A stretch of DNA of 64,000 nucleotides from Dichetophora obliterata (GCA_963920525.1 OY986435.1:220192899-220256898), one strand, 5' to 3'. Shown: positions 32,001 to 43,671, counted from the stretch's first letter. Notes: generated by a model from the sequence alone, not told the origin. A program made the numbers and translations.

Positions 32001-33359
32001 CAGGGCTAGGATTTCGATGACATGTCACCTTTTCTCTGCGGCTTCTAAAACATTTCTTGGTTATTTAGAACGTCCATTTATGTTTCCTAAATTCCCAATA
32101 TGAAAAGTTTTTAGGTCATTTTTCGTAATTTTTCATAGTTTTTAGTTTTCAGGTGATTTTTTCTAGATTTAGGACAATTTTTGGTCATTTTTTGCAATTT
32201 TTAAGTTGTTTTACTGTCATTTTTGGACATTATTAATTTTTATAGCATTTTTTGGGTTTTTAAGGAAATTTTAGTGTAATTTAAAAATAACTTTTTTCGT
32301 GCTCAAAAATGTAAAAATGAAAATTTCTTACATATTGCTTTAACGATAGTACTTCATAAAATGTCAAAATGCAAATTTTTAAACATACTCTTTTAACACT
32401 AAAGTCCCTTTTATCAAAAATATTACCTCTCTACAAAGGAGTAGTTTTTTTTATAGACCTCGATATAAAACGTGCTCTGCGCGTGCTGAAACTGACGAAA
32501 AGGTACAGTGGCTCACAGCTTATTTTATGCAGTGCATACTTTCAATTTTAGGGCTTTGTAATAACGAAACTAACAGGAATAGAAAAAGTAATGTAGTATC
32601 ACTTAAAAAAACAAGATGTTTAGTTTAATAAATCAACTTAATTTATTGTAAAAATATATATTTAGTTGGCTTAAAATTAAAAAACCAGAAAATACTGCTT
32701 AATTTCTTATCACAGCTTTTTTTATGCAGTCACCTGTTATTTATTTCGTATTGATTTATGATATTTGATATTTTTATTATTTGGTATGATAGCCCTTGTT
32801 GTCCACAACAGATCTGAGGTAGTTTGGCATTGATGCGACCAGTTTTTGAGTGATAGTTGGCAAAATATTCGCCCACTTCGTTTTCAATATCTCTGTCAGG
32901 TGGTTTTTGTTTAAAATTTGATGTTTCCGGATGTTATTTTCCAATAAAGACCACACATTTTCAATAACATTAAGGTCTGGTGACTGTGCTGGCGGCGTCA
33001 TCAATTGTGGGCAGTTGTATATTAGCCTGGTTTGCACAATACCCGCTTTGTGCTTTCGATCGTCATCCTTGTAAAATCGGAAATTCAATTTTATACCCAG
33101 AACCTTTGCACTCTGCAACAAATTGTTCTTCAGGATCTGTAGGTACTTAAATTTGTCCATTGTTGTTTCAATAAACGGCAACTTCCCAGTACCAGCAGCT
33201 GACATTCAGGCCCAAACCATGACGGTGCCACCGCCATGTTTCACGGTTTGTTTTAAGTTTTTTTTTGTTGACCTCGGTATTCGGTTTCCGCCAGGTCATT
33301 TTTGTCATTTTTTTAGGTAATTTTTTGCAGGTTTTTAGGTCATCAAAATCCGAGCCCTG
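32001..33359. mobile_element. hAT-type non-autonomous element with exact 8-bp duplication
   Basis: Termini CAGGGCTAGGATTTCGATGA (32001) and, reverse-complemented from 33359, CAGGGCTCGGATTTTGATGA. The octamer GTGATGAC flanks both ends exactly (31993-32000, 33360-33367). The left part repeats AGGTCATTTTT-like words. The core holds a truncated Tc1 element, so its own sequence is about 0.57 kb. Confidence 0.92.
32506..33295 (-). pseudogene. Tc1-like transposase, 5'-truncated, with its 3' terminus
   Basis: A TA followed by CAGTGGCTCACAGCTTATTT (32,504 onward) is a Tc1-like end. On the minus strand the frame 33205-32777 reads KLPFIETTMDKFKYLQILKN, then the second catalytic Asp in FYKDDDRKHKA and the last acidic residue in PDLNVIENVW. 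Upstream, WRKPNTE and a glycine-rich stretch can be read in other frames to about 33,295, with a stop just before the shown ATG. The region with the first catalytic Asp and the other terminus is missing. DD34E-type cut-and-paste transposase relic, inactive. Confidence 0.88.
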
Positions 33360-33367
33360 GTGATGAC

Positions 33368-34250
33368 TGAATATTAAAATTGGCACAAAAAAGGCCGTTT
33401 TAGGCTCGAAATAGACAATAGGAAAACAACAAAATAGGCTCAAAAAAAATTTAAATAAAAAATGATAAAACAATCGATGCCAATGGAAGGAATTGTTTTT
33501 TGTTTTAACGTCTTTACAAAAAGACTTATAGCCTTTTTTTATTCATTCGATCAAATGTGTAACTAAGTTTATGTTGCACTGTGTTATCAAACCTTAGTCT
33601 TCTTCATTCTGCTTTCTTTGCATTCAATTTAATTTAATTGAGATTTCATTTAATTTCTGTATCTAATTGTTTTGTTTTTGATTTCGTTGGAGTTGAGTAA
33701 CAGGCAAGAGTCAGGCGGTGGGTTACGTGCAGAAATTTTATGCAAGCTATGTCCAGCTGCTCCTGCCCATTTGCCTCGTTAAAGTTTCTTACCCACTTTC
33801 AACCAGTCTCTCTGTATCTTTTGTATGGTGGCTATTTTAACTGCTGCAATGTTGTGTTTTGTTGACCCAATTTTTTTTGATTTATCGAGAACAGTACATA
33901 TTTCACAATAATGTGCTTAGTGCTGATTGTGTTCTCTTGGCAATTTTGTATCTGCACATGTGTAGGTATCCATGTTATATGTGTAACTATAGATGTAACT
34001 ATATAGTAACATATATGTGGAGGAGTTTTTGATTGTGCTCATGTGTGTGTTTGCTTGCTATTAATTTCTTTAGCTCAAATAGTATTTAAATTTAGCAATG
34101 GAAAATGATGGGTTTTTGATGAAAGCATTGCATAGCATTGTGTATTGTATTCAAAGTCCTGCCTTGACGTCTCTGCTATACTAAAACTGAGAGCTTTTTA
34201 AATTTTTTTTCAACTTAAAGAATTACTCGTATTACACTTTGTTATAATTA
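33368..34250. other. Non-coding DNA
   Basis: A slightly GC-richer patch at about 33,700-33,800 stands out but has no convincing frame. No repeat termini are seen. Confidence 0.4.
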
Positions 34251-34254
34251 TCGG

Positions 34255-34420
34255 AAATATTTTCACAAACGAAGTAAACCATATACTCGTGAAACTAGAG
34301 GCAAAGGATAGCTAAACTACGTTCATATTTTTTCCCTAGAACGTCAAGATTTTTTTTAAAGGACTATTAAGTTACAAGACATGCAATAAAAGCAGATCAG
34401 CATAAACAATTATGTGAAAG
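34255..34420. repeat. Dispersed repeat, inverted relative to 41,060-41,215
   Basis: GAAGTAAACCATATACTCGT and the following GAAACTAGAGGCAAAGGATAG phrase match the reverse complement of 41,165-41,212, and AAAGGACTATTAAGTTA matches the complement of TTTAACTTAAAAGTCCTTT near 41,097. Two diverged copies 7 kb apart in opposite orientation. Type unknown. Confidence 0.55.
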
Positions 34421-34529
34421 CTAACATTTTGATAACATTTCAAGTAAAAAACTTGTGTATCGGAAATTAAAATTTGCTTTTTCAACTAAAATATTAAATT
34501 TTTAAAACGAAATGATGTTACTTCTATCT

Positions 34530-35165
34530 ATACTATTATATAAAAAGGTACACACAAAGGTATGTCCGAGATCGCAAAGCGTGAGGACGGCATTTCAATT
34601 AATATTATTCTATTAGATAGCTATGTTACCCAGTTCGGACATAGGCTATATAAACTTGCTTATCATTATTTCAATAATTAATACAAATTAAAAGAGCATG
34701 ACTATACAATTTCTTCGTTCTTATCCTCAGCCGCGTTTTCAAAGCCGCGTTCATAGTGATAGCTTTTTGCTGAGTCGAGCGAAACTGAATCTCAGCGTTG
34801 GAGAAGGGGGCGTGGCATCTCCCATACAACCCAAATTTTCTATATCGAATAGCTTTGGAATTATAGGTCGCACAGCCTCAGAATTCGGTAATCGAAAACA
34901 ATTTACACGTGCCGTTTTCCTGATAACATACAATGGGAATTGGGAAAAAGGGCGTGGCACTTGTCATACAACCCAAGTTTTCGATATCGAATAGCTTTGG
35001 AATATATGTCGCAATGCCTCGGAATTCGCTGTTCGACCACAATTTACACGTGCAGTTTTACTAGTAAAATTTTAAGAGCATTGGACATGGGGCGTGGCAC
35101 TTTTTCAGCAGGCTAAATTTTCGGAACTACTATACGTGTGAGCAACGTGTGAGTCCAGCATCAAT
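34530..35165. mobile_element. Helitron-like debris with 142-bp tandem repeats
   Basis: The left edge TCTATACTATTATATAAAAA resembles an end common to non-autonomous Helitron/Helentron-type repeats of insects. Units beginning GGGCGTGGCA at about 34,809, 34,953 and 35,092 share ATACAACCCAA, ATCGAATAGCTTTGGAAT and AATTTACACGTGC, giving about 2.3 copies of a unit near 140-145 bp. Central tandem arrays are common in such elements. The right end is not defined. Confidence 0.4.
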
Positions 35166-35569
35166 GAAACTCGGTACAAACCTACTATTTAAACCAGTGA
35201 TGCCCAGCGTCTAGCTCTTTCCACTCTTTTACAACAATTTTAATTTTTTCAGAATTGTTGTAATTCACCAAACTCAATATGAAATTTTTTCTTTATATTT
35301 TTTGTTGTGCGAAAAAGTTATGTACTTTGAGAAAAAGTTATTGAAACATTGCAGATGGGTACTTTTTTATATAGCGTCAGAAAAAATTATTTTTATAGGA
35401 GTTATACCCTTGAAAAACGGCAATAAAGAACTTTGCGGAAAACTGTGAGTTTGACTATTTTTTCATAGATAATAAAATATTAAAGAGATTTTTTAGTTAA
35501 TAATGAAACAGTAAAATAATAAAAAAAAAGAAGCTAAAACCAAATAAAAATTATATAAGGCAATAGCTA
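35166..35569. other. Non-coding DNA
   Basis: No gene or repeat terminus is seen between the tandem array and the LINE relic. Confidence 0.4.
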
Positions 35570-38270
35570 AAGGTAGAGTTGCGACAAACATGCCAATTCT
35601 ATTGCCAGACGGAAGCTATACGCTTAGAGAAGAGCAACTAGCCAGTCACCTTATAGAAACTCATTTCTCAGGCAGCACACCAGTAACTGAGTATGACATG
35701 GTAGACAGGCAGATTGCTCCAAATCGAGAAGAATGGGAACTTGCCACGAGCATCTGCACTGAGGCTCGTTTAGATTAAGCACTAAGAACCTTTCAACTAT
35801 TCAAATCAGCAGGTGTAGACGGAATCTTTCCTGCACTTATACAAAAAGGTGCAGAAACAATACTGACCCAACAAGTTAAAATAACTAAAAGCAGCCTTAC
35901 ACTGGGCTATATACCTAGAAAATAGAGAAGGGCCATAATCACCTTCATACCAAAAGAAGATAAAAAAAACTCCACGCTACCAAAGTCCTTTAGAAACATT
36001 AGTCTCACCTCATTTGTTCTTAAAACGATGGAAAAAGTAATAGATAATTATGTAAGATCTGAGATTCTGGAGAATGTGTTAATGCAAAAACTACCATAGT
36101 ACCTTTTACTAACAAAAGAAGCCTGCCAAATCTCCGAATGATGAGAATGAATGGAACAAAAATTCCCTTCAAAGGAGAAGTAAAGTACCTAGGACTCACA
36201 CTAGATTCAAAACTTCTCTGGAGAAAACATGCAGAGAAACTATAAACAAAGCAACGCGTGCACTCATGGTATGCAGGAACCTAGCTGGGGTTGCAACAAA
36301 ATAATTCTTCGCTGTATGTATACCATGATGGTGAGATCCAGGCTACTAGGCTACACCTATAATGCAGTAGCATGAGCTGGAAGAACCAAGCTAACCACAA
36401 TGAGAAATATGCCAACAAAGGTGCAGAGACTGGTCTGCGTATGCATCACAGGTGCCATGAGGACCTGTAGCTGTACTACACTAAAAGTAATTCTTGACCT
36501 AACCCCCTTACACCTCGTCATAGAGGGAGAAGCAAAGCGGACTCTGCTATGCATCGGTAAAACGGGTACAGTTTAATATAAATCTATCAGCAGTAGAGAG
36601 AAGGAAGATTCTGCAAAGCACACACCCTATATCGATCTACCAAGAGACTATATAGTAAAAAGGTACAACTTCGAAAAACACTTCGTAACTAAGCTTAGTA
36701 CCAAGAAAGAGTGGGACAGCGAGACAATAACACAAGTCAAGAAACCACACAGTATATCATGGTAAACGGATGGCTACAAAACATTGTAAAGTATAGGCGC
36801 AGAGGTGTACGGGCCAAGAAACAAGCACTTAGAACTTATGGCGACAACACCCAGTATCTTCCAAGCAGATACAAGCAGTACAGCTGTGTGCGCAATTCAT
36901 TCTGGACCGCACCCAGAAAAAAAGCTGGCTAATTTAACCAAAATTTAACTTAATTTCAGGTTAAAATTTTCCAACATGAATCGTCAGGTTAAGATTACCC
37001 CATGCCATGCAGGTCAATTTAACCTGTTTTTATGGTTTAATGAAACTGACAAATGTGGTTATCTTAACCGAATTTTAACCAGTACTTGTGGTTAACTCGA
37101 ATTTAATCAGGTTTATTGAACCAAATGCTAGGTTTTTACCACAAGAAACAAAACTAAGACTAGAAAATCACCCTTTTGCCCAGAGCGGGGTCCAGAGGAA
37201 GAACTAGAGCAAATGAACCATAGTCACTTTATTTTTAAAGCCACAGAAATGAAAAAAATTTAAAACTTAAACACCGGTAAATTTAAACTTCCTTATCTCC
37301 AGATACCCTTTGTTACAAATATTGCATCACTAGAACAGAATTGGACAGGTGACATGTTGTTTTTTTCGCTATAAGCCTACCATCCTTTTTCCGCTATTTC
37401 CTAAATGTATTTCTGCAAACTAGAACCGTCAGATGAAAGTAACGTGGATCAGGTAAATAGGATGTGGTTGAATCTCCTAACCAAATTCATCAGGTAAACA
37501 TAACCTGGATCAGGAAGGAGTATTTTTCCCTCAGTTCAGAAATACAAAGGCCAGGATATAGTTGTGATGTCGGACAGCCAAGCAGCAATAAAAGCACTTG
37601 TTTCCTTTGAGATATCATCGCGAATAACATGGGAATGCCTTGAAAAACTCAATGAACTAGGAAAGAATAACACCGTTACTATACTCTGGGTCCCACGACA
37701 CAAAGGAATACAAGGAAACGAAGAAGCTGATGGCTTAGCGCGACAAGGTGCAGCGACAAAATCTATAGGACCAGACCCATTCTGCGGATTGTGTACACAT
37801 TCTATAAGATAGGAACTAAAAAGGGAGGATAGACACAAACCCTTGGAAAAGCCTCCCAAAGCTAAGCAGCCCACATTGCTCCTCAGAGATTTTAGTGCTC
37901 GGAGAGCAAAATTATGCATTAGCTTAGGTAAACCAAGTCTAAGAATTCTAACGGGGTTTCTAACAAGATAGTGCAAACTTAAATATCAACTGATGAAATT
38001 GAGCATCGAAACCGATATTAACTACCGTTTCTGTGAAGAAGCAGAAGAGAATCCAATACACCTACTTACAAACTGCGACGCTGTGGTTCGCAGACGTAAA
38101 CTAGCACTGGAAAACTATAAACTATGAGCCCTTGAACCTAAAAAAATTCTCAAATTCATCAAAAAAATAGATCTGGTTGAAATTATGTAATCCGTCAACC
38201 CAACGGAGCCTTGAGAAGGAGGTACAATAGATCTCATTTGGTCACAGTACGCATCTTCACCATAAATTAT
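35570..38270 (+). pseudogene. LOA-like LINE relic (RT and RNase H)
   Basis: A 5'-truncated non-LTR retrotransposon. From 35,590 a frame reads a linker (LPDGSYTLREEQLASHL) and then, past a stop, AGVDGIFPALIQKGAE, GYIPRK, IITFIPKEDK, PKSFRNISLTSFVLKTMEK, matching the N-terminal RT blocks of LINEs. The middle of RT with the FADD/YADD box is deleted near 36,100; reading resumes at VPFTNKRS and EVKYLGLTLDSKL. A C-terminal RT block (KVQRLVCVCITGAMRT) follows at 36,417. RNase H is present at 37,564-37,800 (MSDSQAAIKAL, WVPRHKGIQGNEEADGLARQG), then a Cys-rich tail (YRFCEEAEENPIHLL). Many stops. RNase H after RT and these motifs suggest the LOA clade; I am less sure of the clade than of the LINE identity. 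Confidence 0.85.
36910..37540. mobile_element. Insertion in the LINE RNase H region
   Basis: LINE reading stops after PSIFQADTSSTAVCA (about 36,890) and resumes with GQDIVVMSDSQ-like sequence near 37,550. The roughly 630 bp between has repeated GGTTAAxxTAACC-type words (AATTTAACC, GGTTAAAATT, CAGGTTAA) and no LINE similarity. Clear termini were not found. Confidence 0.5.
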
Positions 38271-38638
38271 TAACATACACAAATAAAAGCTTATATAAAA
38301 TTTAAAAAAAATATATAAAAATAAAAAATTCACAAAAAAAAACTTATAACAAAAATAAAATAAATGAAAAAAAAAACAAAAAAATTAAAAAATAATAAAA
38401 AAGATATCTGAAAATAGTATTTAGATCTGGGTAAATCATATTGTATTCTGATTAGCAAAAAACTGAAACATGAAATGACTTGATTCATTATTTTTACAGT
38501 GTACGTATAAGTTCGCTGTCGCGAACGCTGCCAGCAGCGTACTTCCTCATTGCATCCGGATCTAAAAATTTTTTGGTGTTGTGGGTTTTTTTTGTTTTTT
38601 TTTGCACTCTTCAAATAATTTTCGTGGTCATCGCTGAT
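38271..38638. other. A-rich tail and flank
   Basis: An A-rich stretch at 38,300-38,400 may include the LINE 3' tail. No gene seen. Confidence 0.4.
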
Positions 38639-39439
38639 TTATGATCCAATTGTGTTCGCGTAACGCAACGCCAGGTGGCCATAGCAAATGGCAGATTTCA
38701 CATAGATAATTGCGTGTTGATTATGCAGACGTACATTGACTTAAAAAACTTCAACTCAGTTGCTTTTGTTTACAAAAAGTAAGATTTTTTATTTGGCGGA
38801 AAATTATATTTATTAGCAAATTTACCACACTAAAAACAAAATACAGTTTTCAACAAAACTAAGCTTTATGTTGATATCCATAATATCCACAATAACAAAG
38901 GTAATGCAAGTATCTATTCAACGAGGACTTAAGTTAAGATGAGATCAAAAACGTACTGTTGTAAAAACCGAATATTGTCATTGATAAGTATCAAATATAT
39001 TTTCTGTGCATACTTTCAGGCTGAACATTTTTGAGAATAGTATGTCTTGGGCTTTACTGTCAAAAAAAAATTACAGTTTGAGAAATACTTTGTGCGGAGA
39101 AGCATGCTTGGTTTTTAATGTTTTAAGATGTGCATATTTTCAGGCTGAACATTTTTGAGAACAGTTTGAGAGAAATAAGGCACAGAGCAGCGTGCTTGCC
39201 TTTTATATATGAGCTTTTCCATAGCTACGCACGTAACGTTCTTACGCCGTTTTCGTTGTTCAAAATTAAAAAAAGCAAACAAATATTTGAATTTTTTTTG
39301 TCCTGTTTTATTTTTGGATAGCATTTTAGTAGTACTATATTTAGTGTAAAAGGTGGAAGCGATCGAAAGTATTGTCCAAAGATATAAGCAATCAAAAGAG
39401 GACGAAAAATGAAAATAGTTTTTCTCTGCATTAATATAA

Positions 39440-40310
39440 TCAAAAAATCTGAGAAGTGTGTACGAGTTTTTTATTAAAAATATTTTAATGTTTTCTGGAA
39501 TGATGTTGCTATATATTCATAATTGTTTCTTTGAAAATTCTTTTCTAATTATTTTTATACAAGCCATAAAATAATACGTTAGGATACATACGTTACGATA
39601 CAGATTTTTCCCTTCAAAGAAGTAAAAATTTTTTATACTTTCTATGATTTCTAAATGCAATTAAATAAATAAAACTATAAAAAATTAAAGCTTTTTCTAA
39701 ATGATCTTGTTATTTATTATGTTGATTTTATATGATTTAAATACAAATTCTAAATGTTTGATAGTTTAAATCATACTTGATTTTAATTACAAATTCTAGT
39801 TGTTTGATAGTTTAAAATCGTTTGTTGAGCTTAAGGTCAAAATTAGAATAATTAATCAAACAACTAGAATTTCTATTTAAAATCAAGTATGATTTAAACT
39901 ATCAAATGTTTAGAATTTGTATTTAAATCATATAAAATCAACATAATAAATAAGAAGATCATTTAGAAAAAACTTTAATTTTTTATAGTTTTATTTATTT
40001 AATTGAACTTAGAAATCATAAAAAGTGTAATTCAGACCGGTAATAATAGAAAACTGAAAAAAATTTAATTAAACTTTGTATTATACGAGTAGGTATTATA
40101 CTTATAAAATTCTCACTTTTGTTAAAATTTTTCAACTTTTGTCACCATTTTTCTACTTTTGTTGCTCTTTTTTCAAAATACAAATTGAGATCAGCGCTCA
40201 GTGCTCTCACAATATAAATTTAAAATTTTTTTCTCTGTTATGAAGCATTAAAAAAATTTTCAGTAACATTTTATTTTTTAGTCGCGGTAGACCTTTTGGT
40301 GGAAATGCCC
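39440..40310. repeat. Dispersed repeat, copy 2
   Basis: Homologous to 29,500-30,200 in the same orientation (see there). It is interrupted by the foldback at 39,641-40,020, which is absent from the other copy. Confidence 0.7.
39641..40020 (-). mobile_element. Foldback family A, copy 2, cassette lost
   Basis: An almost perfect palindrome: the arm around GATTTAAATACAAATTCTAA (39,733) pairs with its complement near 39,910, and outer arms AATAAATAAAACTATAAAAAA pair with TTTTTTATAGTTTTATTTATT at about 39,990. The loop (about 39,826-39,864) is the reverse complement of the cassette's 3' end in copies 1 and 3 (GAGCTTAAGGTCAAA), showing that this copy is inverted and has lost the tRNA-like part. Confidence 0.75.
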
Positions 40311-41059
40311 ATATTAAGATAGCGTCATTTTAATGCTTTCATATACTAAAGCATACTAGTTAAACCAAGTTGAAACGTCCAATTTTTGTGAGTTAAGCTA
40401 GGTTTAATGTAACTAAAGTTTAAACTCGTACTGAAAAACTTGCCCTTATAGAGATTATATTGGTTTTGATATTATATTAGATCTAATTTTGAAGCTTAAA
40501 TGTCTTATTCTCCAATATATTAAAATTCTTAATTCAGCAGCGATTATTTCCTTTGCAAACCTGCCTACAAATTAGGAAATTGCAAAAAAAAGTGGTAAAA
40601 GTGGTAGAATCCAGAAAAGTTGTAGATCTACCACAGTTTTGATAAAGTGACAACACTGGCTGTCACAAGACCGTAGAGCCGACGGAAGTTCAAAATTGAA
40701 TTGCATTTTTTATTTGTTATACGTTTATCTAAAGGTTGTGAGATAAGATTCTGTTTTTATCTATACTGTTCTAAGCTTCGTTACGTGGTGCATAACCAGA
40801 TCCACACAAAGCCCATACAACAGAAATTCACGTAGCATTTGCAACGGCCACCTTGCGTTGCGTTACGCGAACATAATTAGACCATTAAACTATGTCAAAT
40901 TATTACTTGCACTTGCGGAAGAATACAAAAAGCAAAAGCGACCAAAAAAATAAAAATAATTGTGCGCGAAGAAAAATTATTTTTCGGGTAAATAAAACTA
41001 CTTTTTTGTATAAGAGAATGATGTCCCGTTTCATTTGATAGCCATATCTCATGTTTGAA

Positions 41060-41215
41060 AGGTTTTAGGTATCTAACTAGATTTTTTGAAACAAATTCAT
41101 ACCGTTTAACTTAAAAGTCCTTTAAATAAAAACCTGAAGGTCTAGAAAAAACAGTGAGAACGCATTTTTACTATTCCTTGCCTCTAGTTTCACGTGCATA
41201 TGGTTTACTTCGTGT
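41060..41215. repeat. Dispersed repeat, partner of 34,255-34,420
   Basis: Reverse complement of the 34.3-kb stretch with moderate divergence (CCTCTAGTTTCACG...TGGTTTACTTCGTG). Confidence 0.55.
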
Positions 41216-42105
41216 GTGAAAAGTGCTGTCGCACGGTGTCGTTCATCCTCGTATGCAAGTAGTGTCTGTTCGTTATTTTAAGGTAGTGCTCACAGAATTC
41301 AATAAAACACACACATTTTGTGTGCAAAGCAAAAAGGCTTGTCGAAATGTTGGCCGAACATAAAATAACCTTTTATGAAATCAAACCAATTGAGTCAACT
41401 AAGTCAATTGAGCCACTAGTGAAGCAATTGCTCTAAAAGTTTGGAAAATTGTTGTTAAGAAGGCGGGAACAAAATAGTTCTATTTGCCTATCGAAGTCGG
41501 TCGCGTGCATTATTATCTACAAATTAACAAGACCAATTATATAGAAAACTTATTGGCAAATTTGTTAGATATTAATTTTTTTCAGCTGTGTCTTTAGCTG
41601 AACTATTGCTAAAAATTCAAATGATTACTTTTAAACATTGCTGGCGAAAATTATTGAAACGCACATATATTTAAAATTATCCTTCGATAGCAGTGGTGTC
41701 CACTAAAATGAATAAATGAGACAAATCTTATGAATAAAAAGCTTGCCTGCAGATTTGGTGAACAGAAGAGATGCTTTTTTAAGAGTTTGTCGTTTAAGGC
41801 AGCGAACACAATCGAGCCACTACTGAACATGTAAGCCAAATATTGCTAGTACAAGCTTCTTGCAAAATTGGAGCCGTTTGCTTAGCCTAAATTGCTCACA
41901 CAAGGATTTAAAATTTTTTCAAAAATTAGCAAAATATATCGATTTCTGCTATTGTATTTTCAGCCAATTGTTGCTGACCTTTATCCACGGTTCTTGCACT
42001 ATGCTTGCATAGACATTATCTGCAAATCTGTTGATTTTATTTGCTTTGTGCTGATGTTGAAAATTTTTTGCTTTCGACCTTTGCAACAATTGCTATAGCA
42101 AAAAC
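41216..42105. other. Non-coding DNA
   Basis: Contains repeated AATTGAGTCAACT and AATTGAGCCACT words near 41,388 that recur in altered form at 43,318-43,385. No gene is seen. Confidence 0.4.
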
Positions 42106-42172
42106 AATTAGAATAACATCAACAACAGCAACAACAATAATAATAATAACAATAACAATAACAATGACAAAG
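42106..42172. repeat. AAC/AAT microsatellite
   Basis: Imperfect runs of AACAACAGCAACAACAAT and AATAATAACAATAAC. A simple-sequence repeat. Confidence 0.85.
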
Positions 42173-42679
42173 AGAACAACGATTCATTCATTAATTTGAA
42201 TTTTACTAAAATTTGCATTCACTCATTTAAAATGCAGTTAAATTCATGCTTTGATTTTGAATTGCTTGCATTTGCATTGATTTATTTTTATTTTTTTTAC
42301 TGTATCTCGTCGTCACCCAACACTTTGAATTGAACACAAATGCCGCGCGATGCATTATGTCTCAGATACTTGCATTTTGTGTGCTGATTTCTATAATGCT
42401 CATGATTTATTTACATTGTTTTCTGCTTTTGTTTTGTATATGTTATTGTTTTTTTTTTCTCTTTTTTTTTTTTCTTCATTGGAAAATTATGTCAGCTTAA
42501 GCTACAATTGTATTTAATATAACTATGTGAGCATGTGTATTTATGGGTGTGTGTGTGCGTATCTGGGTGTTTGCCTTTCATTGTTCTGTTGAGCATTTGT
42601 GTCAACAATTGCAATTTATTGCTTAGATAAAAATAGTTCAGGCGCATGCTTGAACGTAATGAAATAATTTAAATAATTT
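42173..42679. other. Non-coding DNA, intron-like
   Basis: T-rich with a TG-rich patch (about 42,535-42,575). It leads directly into the pyrimidine tract of the splice motif. Confidence 0.4.
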
Positions 42680-42745
42680 GTATTTTTTATCTTTCTTTTC
42701 AGGTAAGATTTATTGCCGTGATTTGTCGCCAGAGCAAAAGTAGTA
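42680..42745 (+). promoter_or_regulatory. Candidate recursive splice site or terminal-exon acceptor
   Basis: A long pyrimidine-rich tract (TTTTTTATCTTTCTTTTCAG, ending 42702) is followed at once by GTAAGA (42703). A strong acceptor juxtaposed to a strong donor is the form of a fly zero-length (ratchet) exon. Alternatively an exon starts at 42703; it would read KIYCRDLSPEQK then TAG at 42739-42741, or in the next frame VRFIAVICRQSK..., and a second donor-like GTAAGT lies at about 42,742. AATAAA occurs at about 43,088. The host gene, if any, is outside the window. Confidence 0.45.
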
Positions 42746-43667
42746 AGTTCTGTGAAATGATAAGTTGTCAAAACTAGACACTAAACCATAATTATTAGAA
42801 GCTTGTCAAAGCAGTGCGCCACCTTTGTATCCTACCGGAAGAAACTGTGTCAATACACACAGTAATCGAAAGATTGCAACAACTTTTATATCAAATCATC
42901 GTGAAATTTGTAAAACCCATTTATTTTCAAGGTCTTCAAATCTCACTCAGAACTCTAATGGATGCAAAATCAAAAATCTTATCTCGTCGTTTATATCTAT
43001 TTGCTATAATGCTATTGCTAAAAATGTTGTTCTTTATTTATCTTTGCATCATATCCAGATTTGAATAATAATAAGAAGTTCCCAACAATAAATAAACGGA
43101 TTAAGTTTTATAAATTTGACATCATTTAATGATGGGTCACAAGATCACTACAAAATACAAAATAAAATAACAAAATAGAAAGAAAAAAGCAAAACAAATA
43201 TTTAACCACCACAAAAAAAAACACGAATCATCAACTAGTTTGAATTATTATCATATTGCTTGTTGTCTCGTCACAGCTTTTGTACGCTACACTACGCTTT
43301 AGTGATATAGTATAAGACTCAATTGACTCAACTTAGACACTGAGAACTGAGAAAATTGAGCCAGTTGAGCTAATTGAGCCAATAACTTATCTATTATATT
43401 GAATGAGAGTTCTTGAAATTCCTGGAACAAAATATTCAAAATATTTAAATTAGCTAAGTCAAAAAAAAACCCATCTTTACTTTCATATGAATAAAATTTA
43501 AAGCTATTGCTGCTTTTCCTAGTTCGCTAAACCCTAGAATACTAAGGTACATAAAATTTACTCACTACTTGTAAAAAAGTGATCATATCTACGAATTTAT
43601 ATATGTTTGTGTTGAATTTTTTATATTTCCTAGACTTTGCCAGTGATCAAAATTTGACCTTTTCACA
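42746..43667. other. Non-coding or possible 3' UTR, then AT-rich DNA
   Basis: Two overlapping frames of about 80 codons (42,814-43,068) have no recognisable product. If the splice motif marks a terminal exon, this would be 3' untranslated sequence with AATAAA at about 43,088. Otherwise nothing is seen. Confidence 0.3.
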
Positions 43668-43671
43668 TACA

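Larger units (their letters stand above)
38642..40884. mobile_element. 2243-bp TIR element, TTA duplication
   Basis: TGATCCAATTGTGTTCGCGT at 38642 pairs with the complement ending at 40884 (TGGTCTAATTATGTTCGCGT), and the inverted repeat continues through AACGCAACGC and GGTGGCC, about 45 bp in all. TTA flanks both sides (38639-38641, 40885-40887). The TWA duplication suggests PIF/Harbinger. The interior includes dispersed-repeat copy 2 and foldback-A copy 2. No transposase is readable. Confidence 0.75.

Noticed and set aside
34698..34994. A 98-codon frame as a gene
   Set aside because: It runs across the 142-bp tandem units and is repeat-derived.
42814..43068. Overlapping frames of 84 and 79 codons as a host gene
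   Set aside because: No recognisable product, two frames open at once, no splice support apart from the upstream motif; kept only as possible 3' UTR.
41388..43385. A TIR element bounded by AATTGAGTCAACT-type words
   Set aside because: The words are loosely repeated in both orientations and give no consistent inverted ends or duplication.
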